DNA from: Serripes groenlandicus
Taxonomy: Eukaryota > Mollusca > Bivalvia > Cardiida > Cardiidae
Reading direction: 5' to 3'
Length of the DNA: 64,000 bases
Assembly: GCA_031761405.1 (NCBI GenBank)
Contig: JASEVX010000008.1
Location: 72,394,723-72,458,722, forward strand
Made by a program: the position numbers and the translations under genes. Below are positions 47,836-58,104 of the stretch, piece by piece. Under the pieces are notes generated by a model. That model was given only the letters and a program-made list of their open reading frames with translations, did not search any database and had not been told where the DNA came from. The stretch's first letter is position 1; each line of letters begins with the position of its first letter.

Positions 47836-48431
47836 TAAATAGAGTTTAATTAACATTGTTTTCATGATACGGGATTTAAATCCCAAGTGGAAGAGATTCT
47901 TGCGATATAAAAACGAGTGCGCCATAGCGCACGAGTTTTTATATGCAAGAATCTCTTTCACGAGGGATTTAATTCCCAAATCATGAAAGCAATGTTTATT
48001 AAACTATATATTATATACTCGGCGATAATTTTCGTTTTTAAACGACAATACCCCTGTGCAGCTAATTTATCTTTAGCTCAGAAGCGGAGAGATTTGAATG
48101 ACGTAATCTTCCAGTTTTGCAGTGACGTCACTACGCGCGCACCGACAAATGTGTACATTGATTGAAATAAATGTGTCATGTCGATTCAAGCTCTTATTTT
48201 ATGGTAGATTTCTATTTTTTTAATATTAATGCTTATTTTTTTATTAGTTTTATTTAATTATTTTTAAATTTAAGAAAATAAAACAAAAAATAGAGATAAA
48301 AAAAGTAGTTTCGAAAATCCGGCTAGTGAGCTATATCGCACACTAGGCGATATTGCTCAGTAGACAAAAAGCATGTTATACGTTTTCTCAAGTTGGAAAA
48401 TCTCTATATTTTATCATTGAGTATATAATAT
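47836..48431. mobile_element. 596-bp insertion with a ~150-bp near-palindrome
   Basis: Relative to block 1, which reads GGAAAGAAT-GAA-AGTAATTTAACATG at 34,818-34,845, block 2 has 596 bp between GGAAAGAAT and AGTAATTTAACATG. Its left part, about 47,843-47,994, is an imperfect inverted repeat around GCGCCATAGCGC: arms include GATTTAAATCCCAAGTGGAAGAGATTCTTGCGATATAAAAACGAGTGCGC and their complement. The right part has TGACGTAA and TGACGTCA (CRE-like) sites near 48,100-48,130. The two overlapping ORFs on opposite strands (47,788-47,979 minus; 47,917-48,165 plus) resemble each other only because of the inverted repeat. No transposase; a non-autonomous foldback element is likely. Confidence 0.6.
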
Positions 48432-48516
48432 AGTAATTTAACATGTCGTAGGTTTCAGTTTATGTTCGAAACTAAGTTTGAAATATATTAGCTGATATTA
48501 TATTTCGAGGGTGGTC

Positions 48517-49384
48517 TACTTTGTAAAAAAAAGTATGATATAGTTAGGATGCCAAGCTAATATCAGTTTGAGAAAAAGAAAAAACTCGTGTCTTCAGCGA
48601 TTAAACCCTTTTCTCATTGTTTTAAAAATAGAATGCTGCAAAGGTATCACATGTTGACTTTAATAGGGGAAAAGTCAAATGACGTGCTATAGCATGCAAA
48701 TCCTAAATTGTCTGTTTAGTGGTTTTATTGACAAGTAATAAAATTAAAATCTTCTGACAAACATCTTGAAATGAGTATGTGGAATTCACAAATCTTATAA
48801 TTATTCCTTAACAATCCTTCACTGTAAATATACTAAGGCTAATAATTGGCAAGATTACTCATGTCCATTTCCATACTGTTTATGATCAATAATTAGTTGG
48901 CTGTGTGTATGGTCAACCTACATAAGAATGGGATTGGTCATAAACAATGTAATTCTTCAATTATATTTCAATGAAGGACATTCACTCCAATGATACATAT
49001 TCACTTGACCCCACCGCTGATGTTCCAATATGCCCCTCAGTTGATAACTGTTTTTTCAACTACTATAATGTAAGTGTTATGCATGACTGCAGTATATATT
49101 TCCGGCGACATTGATGCGTTGCATCAACTTTCATTTGATAGTGATAACATTTTATTAGTAATCAAGTCTGCTCCATAACTCAAACTTAAATCCAATTTGT
49201 GATCTTATCCCAACAAAAAATATAATATAATGAATGAAACGGCACTCTGTGAAAACAAACCATCAAGTAATTGCAATCAGTGCAGATCAGTGAGGACAGT
49301 CGGATCTAACTCTGCACTTTTCTCCAATAAGTCAAAGAAGGTTTCATGAAAGCAGTATTCGTTTGGATCCTTATCATGGATGCA
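48517..49384. other. Extra segment absent from block 1
   Basis: Block 1 passes directly from CGAGGGTGG to GACAAATAATTATATTAATCC (34,937-34,960). Here ~868 bp intervenes. No ORF or terminal repeat could be supported. It may be an insertion in block 2 or a deletion in block 1. Confidence 0.5.
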
Positions 49385-49401
49385 CAGACAAATAATTATA
49401 T

Positions 49402-49712
49402 TAATCCTTTCCTACATACAACAAATCTACAGCAGATGAAAATAAGTGATACATAAATAAAGTTTTATCATTGAATAGAGTTGTAAACATTGTGGCAAAA
49501 GGACAAATTACTCCTATGGCGACAATTTGTTCAAAGGTTTTCTGCTACAGATGAGCCTGACTGAATGCACCTGCATGAGAGAAAGGGTTAAGGGTGATTT
49601 CAACTTTATTCAATTATAATGGTATGTATTTATAAATATATTTCACATATTTGCAAAGAAAAAATTAAATTCGTCTGCTGAAGATTTGCTGCATATGGGA
49701 AAGTGGTAAGGG
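49402..49712. repeat. Hairpin repeat family copy (compound)
   Basis: Orthologous in position to 34,966-35,285: CCTTTCCTACATACAACAAATCTACAGCAGA...GGCAAAAGGACAAATTACTCC...GAGAAAGGGTTAAGG and a second right end TCGTCTGCTGAAGATTTGCTGCATATGGGAAAG. It was therefore present before the segmental duplication. Confidence 0.6.
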
Positions 49713-49758
49713 TTAAGGTTTGTTTTCACAGAGAACTGCTCAATTATACAATACAAAC

Positions 49759-49935
49759 CGTTGTCAGCAGTGTTTGAGATTGTGCTTGTGCTTGTGCTTG
49801 GGCTTGTGAATGTGCTTGGGCTTGTGATCGTGCAGTTTGTCCCAGTGAATCCCGAGGCACATGTGCAGGTATAGGATGTACCGCTAGTTACACAAGTGCC
49901 CCCATTTTCACACGGATTGTTGTTACATGGGTCAT
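49759..49935 (-). CDS. EGF-like domain exon (upstream copy)
   Basis: A 177-bp exon reads on the minus strand between TTAATTTACAG and GTTTGTAT, phase 1 at both ends. Cys residues are at 4, 9, 15, 24, 26 and 35 (C-x4-C-x5-C-x8-C-x-C-x8-C), with [11 protein letters not shown] and the same [19 protein letters not shown] core as the 35.4-kb exon. It differs by a two-codon deletion between Cys1 and Cys2 and a longer Ser/Thr/Pro tail ([17 protein letters not shown]). The two domains are recent paralogues produced with their flanking DNA. They may be consecutive EGF modules of one protein or belong to two tandem gene copies; symmetrical phase permits both. Confidence 0.88.
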
Positions 49936-51664
49936 CTGTAAATTAAGCAAGGCAAATAATAATAAACAAATTGAAAGCCGTGCATCAACATTGACCCTGC
50001 ACGACAAATCTGCATTAGACAACTATTAAATTAGTTAGGCCAACATATGGTAATTCTATTTAAATGAAAGTGAATTATTTGAAAGGCGTTGAAAACATTG
50101 ATGTATAAGTAACAATTTCTTAAAATACCACAATGTTTTTAAAGTTGTCTGTGCGAGACAGATTCATCATCTATTTAACTGCATAGATAAATTACTTCAT
50201 TAAATATAACAGCCAATAATCTGAAATGAATTTTTAAAATTAACCAACGGATTTAGTTGTTTGAACAGTGTAGTTCCTTTCAAACATATACACACATTTT
50301 GAAAAATCCGCATCAGAGAACTTTTTGAAACACTTTGACAAAAGATAAAGTGACTCATTATGAGAGATTTCTCCTTTTGTCACACTAGTTCAACTTTATA
50401 AGATAGTGATTCTTTTATTTCTAGAGATTTTTAAAATGAGCAATTTCTCATTTTGTCACAATGTTTTAGACTCTCTTCTGAAGTTATACTTTCGTTTCTT
50501 TATTTTTCATAATAAGCAATTTCACTTATTGTCACTCTGTTTGCAGCACTAATGATAGTTATACTTTCATTTCTAGAGATTTTACATATGTTTGATTAGA
50601 CATTTTAAATGTCGTCTGCTGCAGATTTTTTTTTGTGTAAAGTGTTAAGATTTATCATGGTGTTTCCCGCATAAATTTACCATGATTTGAGGCCAATTTT
50701 GGGCAGAAAAACAGACTTTTATGAATGTGTAGTTATCAGGTAAAAATTCAATGATAGACATTTAAACATTATGCATACAGAAGTAAACTGAAATGACAGA
50801 GTGGATGAAACAACTTGTTTACATAGTTCACAAAACCACAATCTTCACCTCCCCTGGCAACCATTTTTATTTATATGTCAACACGAGAAAGATCAAAATA
50901 AATATCTTAAGCAACTACTTGTTAAAGAAATAATTTAATCAAGAAGCTAACATAAACCGATATAACAAAAGAAACTAGACATATCACTAAATGTGATTAA
51001 TACCCCCGAACACTGCCCTGATAGGAAAAGTTATTATCAGGACAAGAAAACAGTAAGAAAGAGCAATAACTATGTAATTAACTCAAATAGAGTCACGGTT
51101 CTTGTACACTGCACTTCCTCTCATTGTGCTTTACATTTGTATGACATTGTATTAGATTACCTCTGGTAGTGTTCAAGTTATTCTCCAGAACAGAAAAAGT
51201 AACAAATGCCAATGAATCCGTAAATTGGTAAAAAAGAGTTATGGTTCCTGTACACTGCACTTCCTCTCACCGTGTTGTATCATCGTATGAAGCGTCATTG
51301 ACTTCCTTCCAGTAGTTTTAAAGTGATTTACTCTGTTAATAGCTAAACTAGAGTTATGGTTCTTGTACACTGCACTTTCTGTTATTGAATTCCACCACTG
51401 TATGGAGTTTTATTAAATTATTTCCTTTTGTTTTAAAGTTATTCTCCGGACAAGACAAAATAAGAAAGAGAAATAACTCTGTAATTAGCTTTAACAAAAA
51501 GAGTTATGGTTCCTATACACTGAACTTCCTCTCATTGTGCTCTACCATTGTGCGAAGTTTTATTAAATCATGTAATTATATCCTGGAATTTTAAATAATA
51601 CCATTGTTGGAAGTTTTATTAGATTCTTTCTGGTAGTTTTCAAGTCTAGTCGTTTTCAAGTTAT
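49936..51664. other. Non-coding flank of the EGF exon
   Basis: It holds hairpin-family half-copies (50,140-50,650, ending GTCGTCTGCTGCAGAT) and about three ~150-bp units of the 'gagttatggttcctgtacactgcacttcctctcaccgtg' type (51,040-51,560). A 69-codon plus frame at 51,385 is repeat sequence. Confidence 0.55.
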
Positions 51665-52062
51665 TTTCCATTAAACGCGATATTATTACTGAAATACTGT
51701 TTTATGCTGCGTTAAACACTTTACAAACACCCAGGAAACGCCGTGATATGACTGAAATACTGTTTTATGCTGCGCTTAACACTTTATAAACATACATTTA
51801 TCCACGAAACGCCGTAATATGGCTGAAATACTGTTTTGTAGTGCGCTTAACACTTATCAAATATACATGTATCCGGGAAACGCCACAATAGTGTTTTATG
51901 CTGCGCCTAAACACTTTACAAACATACATGTATCCAGGAAACGCCATAATATGTTTGTATGCTGCTCTTAACTCTTTACAAACATACATGTATCCAGGAA
52001 ACGCCATAATATTTTTGTATACTGCGCTTAACTCTTTACAAACATACATGTATCCAGGAAAC
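51665..52062. repeat. ~70-bp tandem repeat, about 5.5 copies
   Basis: Same unit as 37,185-37,600: CGCCGTGATATGACTGAAATACTG...TTTATGCTGCGCTTAACAC...ACATACATGTATCCAGGAAA. The array is cut by the non-LTR element and resumes at 54,830. Confidence 0.85.
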
Positions 52063-52089
52063 ATAACATAACATAACATATTACACTAT

Positions 52090-52925
52090 GTACATGTTCG
52101 TTGTTGTCTATCTATATTGGTATACCTGCCAGTTTCTATGGCAAGATTATAAGAATATAACCTGAATTTCGCTAGAGTAGTTTGATATTTTGAATCAAGA
52201 TTTTTTGTTAGATACAGTTCTATTTCAAAATTGTGAACTATATTGAGATAATCATGAAGAGTCATTTATATTGCTGTACCATGATTGTTTGAAAATATCT
52301 AGTATTCTCTGTTTGATATATAAGTATTTGATACTATTTGGGTTTTGTAACATCCACAGATTGCCCAGACCAATGTGTTGTTATATGGATTTAACGTGAT
52401 GCGCCCAGTTTAAACCACTGTATGTTAAACAATTGTTTGCATCATCCTTTAACATTTTATATCTATTGATTATCAAAAGATTGGTTGATTTCAAAATAGT
52501 TAACCAAAATTTAATTATTATTAATTCTCTTGCAGTTTTCATAGAATACCGACTAAGTTCTCCGTACAAATTATAGAAATTTGTAGACTTTTTTACATTT
52601 AATACTTTTATCATGAATTTACAGTGAATTTGTTCGACTCTTTTGGCGTCACAAAATCCAAACAGATGCATTATAATTTAGAATTGATCCCACTAGAGCA
52701 TCACATAGCTGACATTTTTCCATTGCAGATAATTCTAACTGATTGGAAACAACAAAAACTTTGTGTAGGGCATGGCAGATTGTTGTGCAACTCTGATTGT
52801 GTTCTGTACCATGATCCATTTTTAGATAAATGAGTTCCAAGATATTTAAAGGATGAAACAACCTTTAATTGTGTAACATTTAAGGATATATTACAATTTG
52901 TGCCTCGACCCCGTCCAACAACCAT
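52090..52925 (-). pseudogene. C-terminal part of a LINE reverse transcriptase protein
   Basis: Broken into at least three frames, the minus strand reads SSFKYLGTHLSKNGSW, SAMEKCQLCDALVGSILNYN, CDAKRVEQIHCKFMIKVLNV with KKSTNFYNLYGELSRYSMK, an NLWMLQNPNSIKYLYIKQRI block and lastly SYNLAIETGRYTNIDRQQR. These are in the order usual for the thumb/connection and C-terminal region after the RT core of LINE-type elements. Note the Cys-containing end is damaged by a stop just before the tail. Confidence 0.75.
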
Positions 52926-52984
52926 TTATATTGATTGTTAGTACCCAAGTATGACAATAATGCTGCATATCATAATATATACCG

Positions 52985-53600
52985 ATCGACGGCCGTGTGT
53001 ATCAGTCACGTGATCAACATTAGCACGTGCTATTATGTCAAAATATAGGTCAGAGCTGTCAAAGTGCTCATCTAAATATCGGTCGTGATCTAAAGTATCG
53101 ATCAGTGTACCATTGAAGTCACCTACAACATATATTTTACCAGATGATTCATATGTTTCTATATCAGCCTCTATTTTGTCAAAAAGGTCAAATTATTGTC
53201 CGTTAATTACAGAAGATCCACTTGGCAATATATAAGTATTTACATAGTTAAATATCCTCATTAAACCTAAATAGGTCTTTTGGTATATGTATCCATATTA
53301 TACCTGCTTGATGTTTCTCAATTACAGTAAATTTAGATCTCAACTGTTCTTTATAATATAGTGACAAATCACCACTATATTGTCCCTTATTTGTATTTGC
53401 AGATTTATTTCCAAAGAGATGTTCACTAATATAACCCTGAAAGTCTAAATTTATATGTGAGTCCTTATGCAACAAAGTTTCCTGGAGTAGAATAACGTTA
53501 TAATCCTGTAAAAAAGAGATCATGTATTTCTCGACAGAGACATTTATGTTAAAAAAAACCACTTTAAACTGTTCTTCCTGACTTCCTGAACGTGCAGAAG
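52985..53600 (-). pseudogene. LINE-type AP endonuclease domain
   Basis: Minus-strand reading gives KVVFFNINVSVEKYMISFL, then the catalytic LLQETLL (Glu) and, after a stop at about 53,190, GKIYVVGDFNGTL (Asp/Asn catalytic motif) and a DLYFDIIARAN...DTHGRRS end. The 53,248-53,874 frame fuses this domain in frame to the ORF1 C-terminal region. Enzyme role in the family: nicks target DNA to prime reverse transcription. It has stops, so is not functional. Confidence 0.75.
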
Positions 53601-54620
53601 GTAGCATATATGGCAGAAGATCAACCACTTTGCCATCACTGTATACTTTGCGAAGCTGGCCATTGACGTAAAGATTTAATCCACTGAACCTGACCGTATG
53701 GCCAAGGCCCTCTTGTTGCTTGATGGTATCGAAGAAGGCCCTGCGACTGTCCCGCACTGCCCGAAGACGCTGTATGCCGACGCCGTAGTTGGCGTCATTC
53801 AATGATTTTTTGACGTCTTTCTCATAAGATTTATGTCGAACCTGTTCTCGCCCGGAATAGTAGTGCAATTTCATTACGATGACCCTGGGTTCTTTGGCGC
53901 GATTTGATCAAGGTGATGAGCCCTATCGATGGTCTTGCTGCAGCCATCCAATCTCATTTAGTTGTGATAAGCTCTTTTACTAGATTTTCACAATCCTCAT
54001 GTATGTTCGTATCAGTGTGTTCCGGTATACCATAGCAAATAGGATTTTCCCGCATTGAACGGACTTCAAGATCTACAATCCTGTTGGCCATATCAGTTTT
54101 TTGTTTCTCTAAAGTTTCTGATTTAATCTCCAGATTTATGCATGAGCCATGTAATTGTTGGATGCGATCTTTGGCGGATTTTACTTCCGACTTTTTCAAA
54201 TTCACTACTTACGAATGAGCATGACGTCTCAACGTGATTTACTTTAGTTAAAATTAAGATTTGAACCTATGTTCCATTGCCGCTAACTTCGAGTTCATAG
54301 AGTCCACATATTTCTCTACTTTTTCGGAGGACACTTTTAAAGCTTTAACGTTTTCTATAAGGGTAGTGGCCCACATAGGTGTGGCCAAGTGTGGATCCGA
54401 TAATACTACATGCGGTGTTTGCATCATTTGTGGATGACTTGATGGCTTAGAACCGAAATAACGCTGTGAAAAATTTACAACCGGCGAGGCCATGTTCATA
54501 ATTGGTGTATTGGATGTTAACAAATCAGGCATAGGGTTCAACAAGTTATATCTATTGTCCGCTAATGTACATTTATTTACATGCGCTTCGATTTACTGAC
54601 TCAAACTTAACACATTTTCC
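53600..54620 (-). pseudogene. LINE ORF1 (coiled coil, RRM-like, C-terminal domain)
   Basis: The first block (54,544-54,254) has a low-complexity N-terminus and a helical C-terminus (VEKYVDSMNSKLAAMEHRFK). The second (54,205-53,954) is a heptad-type coiled coil ending in RSMRENPICYGIPE, matching the R-x-N-L-I-x-Y-G-I-P-E start of the ORF1 RNA-recognition domain. The third (53,950-53,600) has DRAHHLDQIAPK, LHYYSGREQVRHKSYE and YGVGIQRLRAVRDSRRAFFD, the RRM end and C-terminal nucleic-acid-binding domain. Three frames are needed, so it is a pseudogene. Confidence 0.7.
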
Positions 54621-55080
54621 GTGCATATATTTTCAGGAGTTAAAGGAGAATTTGCCTTTCTCTTCTTTTTCTAGTTTCTGCTGGAATTTTGATGAGATTT
54701 CTGGCTTGACAACAAGATAACTAGATATCAATCATTCACTCTATTGAAAAATATCAACTAATTCCGACCTTTAATGGTTTCAATTACAGTTTATTCTTCT
54801 ACAATCGAATTTATGTCTCACCCCTTATATCACGTAAATGCCGTAATATTGTTTTATGCTGCGCTAAAATCAATAAAAACATACATTTATCTATGAAACG
54901 CTCTGACCTGTGTTCCATAGTCACAAAACCCGAAACGTGTTTTGCGAAACCTACATAGGTTTCGTCGATAAACCGTGCATTAGTCGGTAAACCAAACCTG
55001 TTTTGCGTTTCGAAACATAGCTGAATTTTAGGTGGTATGAAATACCCGTAATGCTTCACTAGAACGACTTCCTGTTCACG
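54621..55080. repeat. Resumed ~70-bp repeat and GTTTCG-rich non-coding sequence
   Basis: 54,830-54,900 contains ATGCCGTAATATTGTTTTATGCTGCGC...ACATACATTTATCTATGAAACG, one more unit of the array cut at 52,062. Beyond it, 54,930-55,020 has repeated 'gttttgcg/ggtttcg' phrases. The 82-codon minus-strand frame (54,811-55,059) has no family features. Confidence 0.55.
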
Positions 55081-55108
55081 ATGGCCATTGAAAAAACTCC
55101 ACCGCCTC
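55081..55108 (+). CDS. Putative short first coding exon for the Ty3-type Gag
   Basis: ATG at 55,081, nine codons plus one base (phase 1), then a strong donor GTAAGT (55,109). The Gag frame downstream is open only from 56,222 and its first in-frame ATG is codon 150 of the 324-codon frame, well within the conserved capsid-like region, so translation must start elsewhere. An acceptor-like TCTCACCTCATGTAG ends at 56,240 and the following AG then TCA is exactly the phase needed. Joining would supply a start without a stop. This is an inference from frame, splice sites and lack of an alternative; a non-AUG start is the main rival. Confidence 0.4.
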
Positions 55109-55389
55109 GTAAGTTATTTTTGATTTTATACCACTTTAGAATAATGTTTCGTAGTAATGATTTGCACATTTACATTCGCCTTTTTAATCTTTATATACAT
55201 ATACTATAATTATTATATGTAAAAAGCAAGACATAGCACTTGAATCTTGGTTTCGTCATCAACAATTCGTCGACCCATAACAATAAACGGGAGGAAAGTA
55301 AAAAGCTAATATTGGTTTTAATTTGTCATGAAATAATACAAAGACAGAATAAAGTGAAACACATATGTGTTATCCCCTCAATCTCTCAC

Positions 55390-55506
<117 letters not shown>

Positions 55507-55630
55507 CTCTCTTTCTCTCCATATGTCAATGTATGTTTCTCTCTCTCTCTCTCTCCATCTTTCTATCCCTCTCGTTTTCAATCTCTGCCTGTATGTCTCT
55601 TTCTTTCTGTCTGTCTTTCCACTCTCTCTA

Positions 55631-56221
55631 TATATAAGTTGCTGTAATACTCGATTAATATGATATCTATATATGTAATACTTTAGGTGTTTTGGAAAAG
55701 TTATCGCCCTTGAAATTCGCCATTTACTTTTTATTATGTTTTCGAAACGGCATGGTTGCCTTTTTGTACATCGCCTGGCGATAAACACATTTTAGATCTT
55801 TTCTCGAGTCAATGAACCCCATAGAGTAAGTTTGTTATGATCAATCTACAATATGAGATGCATTATTTGACACATTTCAATGTTTTATGGTTATGTTCGT
55901 AATGTTCAGGAGAACGATTCGCTCCATCGGGTTTCGATATCATACTATTTTTACCCTATAGCTTCGTGATATTTAATGACTTATGCTGTATACTGGTATA
56001 TTTTCTTTGAATATTTCACTCATAACTGTTTATATCCAGTTGCTTTGACACCATTTAGATGAATGACTCAATAGCAAGTTAGCAACTGGTTGTCTGACTT
56101 TTTGGGCGTTGACTCAGGAATGCTTATTTTTCTATTTTCAGTTTTCTACTGAACTAACTTGATTTGGTGTAAATGTCTGTACAATCAGTATAAGCATTAT
56201 TAAACAATACAGGCTGAATAA
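55631..56221. other. Non-coding sequence upstream of Gag
   Basis: No LTR-like sequence, primer-binding site or ORF is seen. It would be intron if the 55,081 exon is real. A TTTTCTATTTTCAG acceptor-like site near 56,136 is in a different frame. Confidence 0.45.
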
Positions 56222-56240
56222 TATGTCTCACCTCATGTAG

Positions 56241-57232
56241 AGTCACCAGGAGACTTAGTGGATTTCTTAGCCAAATTTGGAAAAGCTATTGCTAATAAAG
56301 ACAATAGTAGCTCACATACATCAGGAAGCTATCATTTTCCAAAATTATCTATTTTTTATGGAGAAGATAATAAAGGCGAAACATCATGGGAAACATTCAA
56401 ATTTGAGATACAGTCCCTGTTAGCTGACAAAGCATTTTCCAAAGAACAGATTTTATTGGGAGTCAGGAGAGCTGTAAAAGGGAATGCTGCAGATATTATT
56501 AGGAGACTAGGACCTGGCATTAGTTTTGATGAAGTACTTATTAAACTTAACAGTACATATGGGAGTGTAGAAACTGAAGAGAGTGAACTTAGAAATTTTT
56601 ACTCTTGCCAGCAGTCACCAAAAGAGACAATTGCAAGTTATGCTTCTCGTTTAGAGGAATTATATTCACAAGCTGTATCCTTGCACGCCTTACCAAAGAA
56701 TGACATGGTTTTAAAAGGAGTTTTATACCAAGGACTATTGTCTGAAATAAAACATATGGCTTCATATAAATATGATATAATATCTGACTATGATAAATTC
56801 AAGATTGAACTAAGGAAGATAGAAGCAGACATGAAGAACTCAGAACCAAGACATTGTCATGCTAATGTAAATGTGGAAAAGAAGCCATCAGAGCTAGATG
56901 AAGTGAAAGGTATTCTACTAAAGATTAATGAGAGGATAGACAAGTTAGAAAAACAACAAGAAGACATTAAGCAAGGCCAAGAATCATATCGAGGAAATTT
57001 AAGTGGAAATAGATATAGGAGCAACAATAGTGACAAATATCAACATAAACAAGAACACAATGATACTAACCAAGGTCATAGGAGACCTCTAGGATCACAG
57101 AATTTCCAACCAACTTGCTTTGGTTGTGATGGAAAGGGACATATGATTAAGGATTGCCCTAATCCAAAACAAAGACAGTGCTTTAACTGCAAGAAATTTG
57201 GACACATTGCAAAGGATTGCCCAAAAGCATAA
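56241..57232 (+). CDS. gag: Gag polyprotein with two zinc knuckles
   Basis: The structural protein of the element's particle. The reading frame is open from 56,222 to a TAA at 57,230-57,232. An N-terminal low-complexity part is followed by a helical capsid-like region (WETFKFEIQSLL at about residue 44 of the frame counted from 56,258, and RNFYSCQQSPKETIASYASR at about 112-131, which is the usual 'F...Q...E...Y...L' retro-Gag pattern), a charged coiled stretch (about 210-240), and two CCHC zinc knuckles, C-x2-C-x4-H-x4-C, at about 287-300 and 308-321. There is no in-frame ATG before codon 150; a GTG at 56,258 is only where an ORF scan begins. The real start may come from a spliced exon at 55,081. 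The frame ends immediately after the second knuckle at a -1 frameshift signal. Confidence 0.85.
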
Positions 57233-58104
57233 GTGCCTCAGTTGTTGGGTCAAACCAAGGCACTAATTATCAAGGCCCTAAATTAGTTGGAGAAACCAAT
57301 GAAGTTGAGATAGAGATAAATAATGTCAAGACAAAAGCCTTAGTTGATACAGGAAGTTGTATAAGTACAATGTCACAATCTTTTTATGATAAGAACCTTT
57401 CGGACATTATTATACAACAGTTAGAGAACATCCTAAAAGTTGAATGTGCTGATGGTCAACCACTTCCATATCATGGTTACATCGAAGTTGATTTAACAAC
57501 AGGAAATGGTATTCCAAAAGCTTCACAAACTCCATCACCAGTAATACTCGGAACAAATATCCTTGATGTTTTGTTAAAAGAGTGTCAACAGAACTTTGGA
57601 ATTCAGTTCCTTCAACGTGCCTCCCTACATACACCTTGGTATTTGGCCTTTAGATGCATGGTCATCAGAGATAGAGAATTAAGAAAGAATGGAAACCAAA
57701 TAGCCATAATTAGGTCTGCTGAACTAGGAAAGATAACTATAGGACCAAATGAAACCAAGACAATCAAAGGACGCACAGACAGAGAATTAGGCTTTCACAA
57801 AACATGTGCTCTTATACATGAATCGCCAGACTCCTCATTACCGAACTTCATTGATATCACTCCAGCAATTATTGATTATGAATTTGGAAGAACCAAAGCT
57901 GTGGATATCACTGTTTCGAATATAACAACAAACAGCGTTGTTATCTCACCAAAAGAGGTTGTGTGTGAACTGCAGCCAGTTAAAATTGAAGATGTTTCAA
58001 ATAAAGCCGATGGAGATACCAAACATGATAGTGTTTTAGACCAAGTTAATATTGACACAAACAAGAAACTAAATGATGATCAACTCAAAGATATAACACA
58101 GTAA
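57217..58104 (+). CDS. pol: Protease part of Pol (-1 frame relative to Gag)
   Basis: An aspartic protease of retroviral type that would cut the polyprotein. Residues 40-50 of the frame hold KALVDTGSCIS, with the catalytic Asp in DTG at 44-46, and SPVILGTNILDVLL near residues 108-121 is the second conserved block (I-L-G-x-N/D-x-L). The frame has no start of its own: the 57,217 codon is TTG, overlapping the frameshift heptamer, so it is reached by shifting from Gag. It stops at TAA 58,102-58,104, and the same frame continues directly into RT, so that stop interrupts what should be one Pol frame. Residues about 150-295 link protease to RT and have no recognised domain. Confidence 0.82.
   Translation: MPKSISASVVGSNQGTNYQGPKLVGETNEVEIEINNVKTKALVDTGSCISTMSQSFYDKNLSDIIIQQLENILKVECADGQPLPYHGYIEVDLTTGNGIPKASQTPSPVILGTNILDVLLKECQQNFGIQFLQRASLHTPWYLAFRCMVIRDRELRKNGNQIAIIRSAELGKITIGPNETKTIKGRTDRELGFHKTCALIHESPDSSLPNFIDITPAIIDYEFGRTKAVDITVSNITTNSVVISPKEVVCELQPVKIEDVSNKADGDTKHDSVLDQVNIDTNKKLNDDQLKDITQ
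57220..57264 (+). promoter_or_regulatory. Programmed -1 frameshift signal at the Gag/Pol junction
   Basis: The heptamer C CCA AAA (57,220-57,226), read in the Gag frame, fits X XXY YYZ. It is followed by a 5-base spacer and a perfect 7-bp stem, AGTGCCT (57,232-57,238) with AGGCACT (57,258-57,264); an extra TGG/CCA pairing (57,246-57,248 with 57,255-57,257) extends it. The Gag stop is the next-but-one codon after the heptamer. A shift of -1 enters exactly the protease frame. All three elements of the known retroviral-type signal are therefore present at the right place. Confidence 0.8.

Larger units (their letters stand above)
47625..52062. repeat. Paralogous block 2 (older segmental duplication)
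   Basis: Partner of 34,640-37,600, carrying its own EGF exon, hairpin elements, 'tgtacactgcacttcctctc' units (51,040-51,560) and ~70-bp array. It is longer because of a 596-bp foldback insertion (47,836-48,431) and an extra ~868-bp segment (about 48,517-49,384). Confidence 0.8.
52063..54620 (-). mobile_element. Decayed non-LTR (LINE-type) retrotransposon
   Basis: The 5' end lies to the right. Order on the minus strand: ORF1 (about 54,620-53,600), endonuclease (about 53,600-52,985), then a jump to the C-terminal end of the reverse transcriptase protein (52,925-52,090), then a 3' run of TATGT/TTATG units (52,060-52,082) that may be its microsatellite tail. The RT core is missing and frames are broken, so it cannot move by itself. 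It lies inside a ~70-bp tandem array present on both sides. The clade cannot be named from the pieces; the ORF1 and C-terminal blocks are of the L1/CR1-like kind. Confidence 0.8.

Noticed and set aside
47788..48165. Two similar proteins on opposite strands, looked like a duplicated small gene
   Set aside because: The likeness comes from the inverted repeat of the 596-bp insertion.
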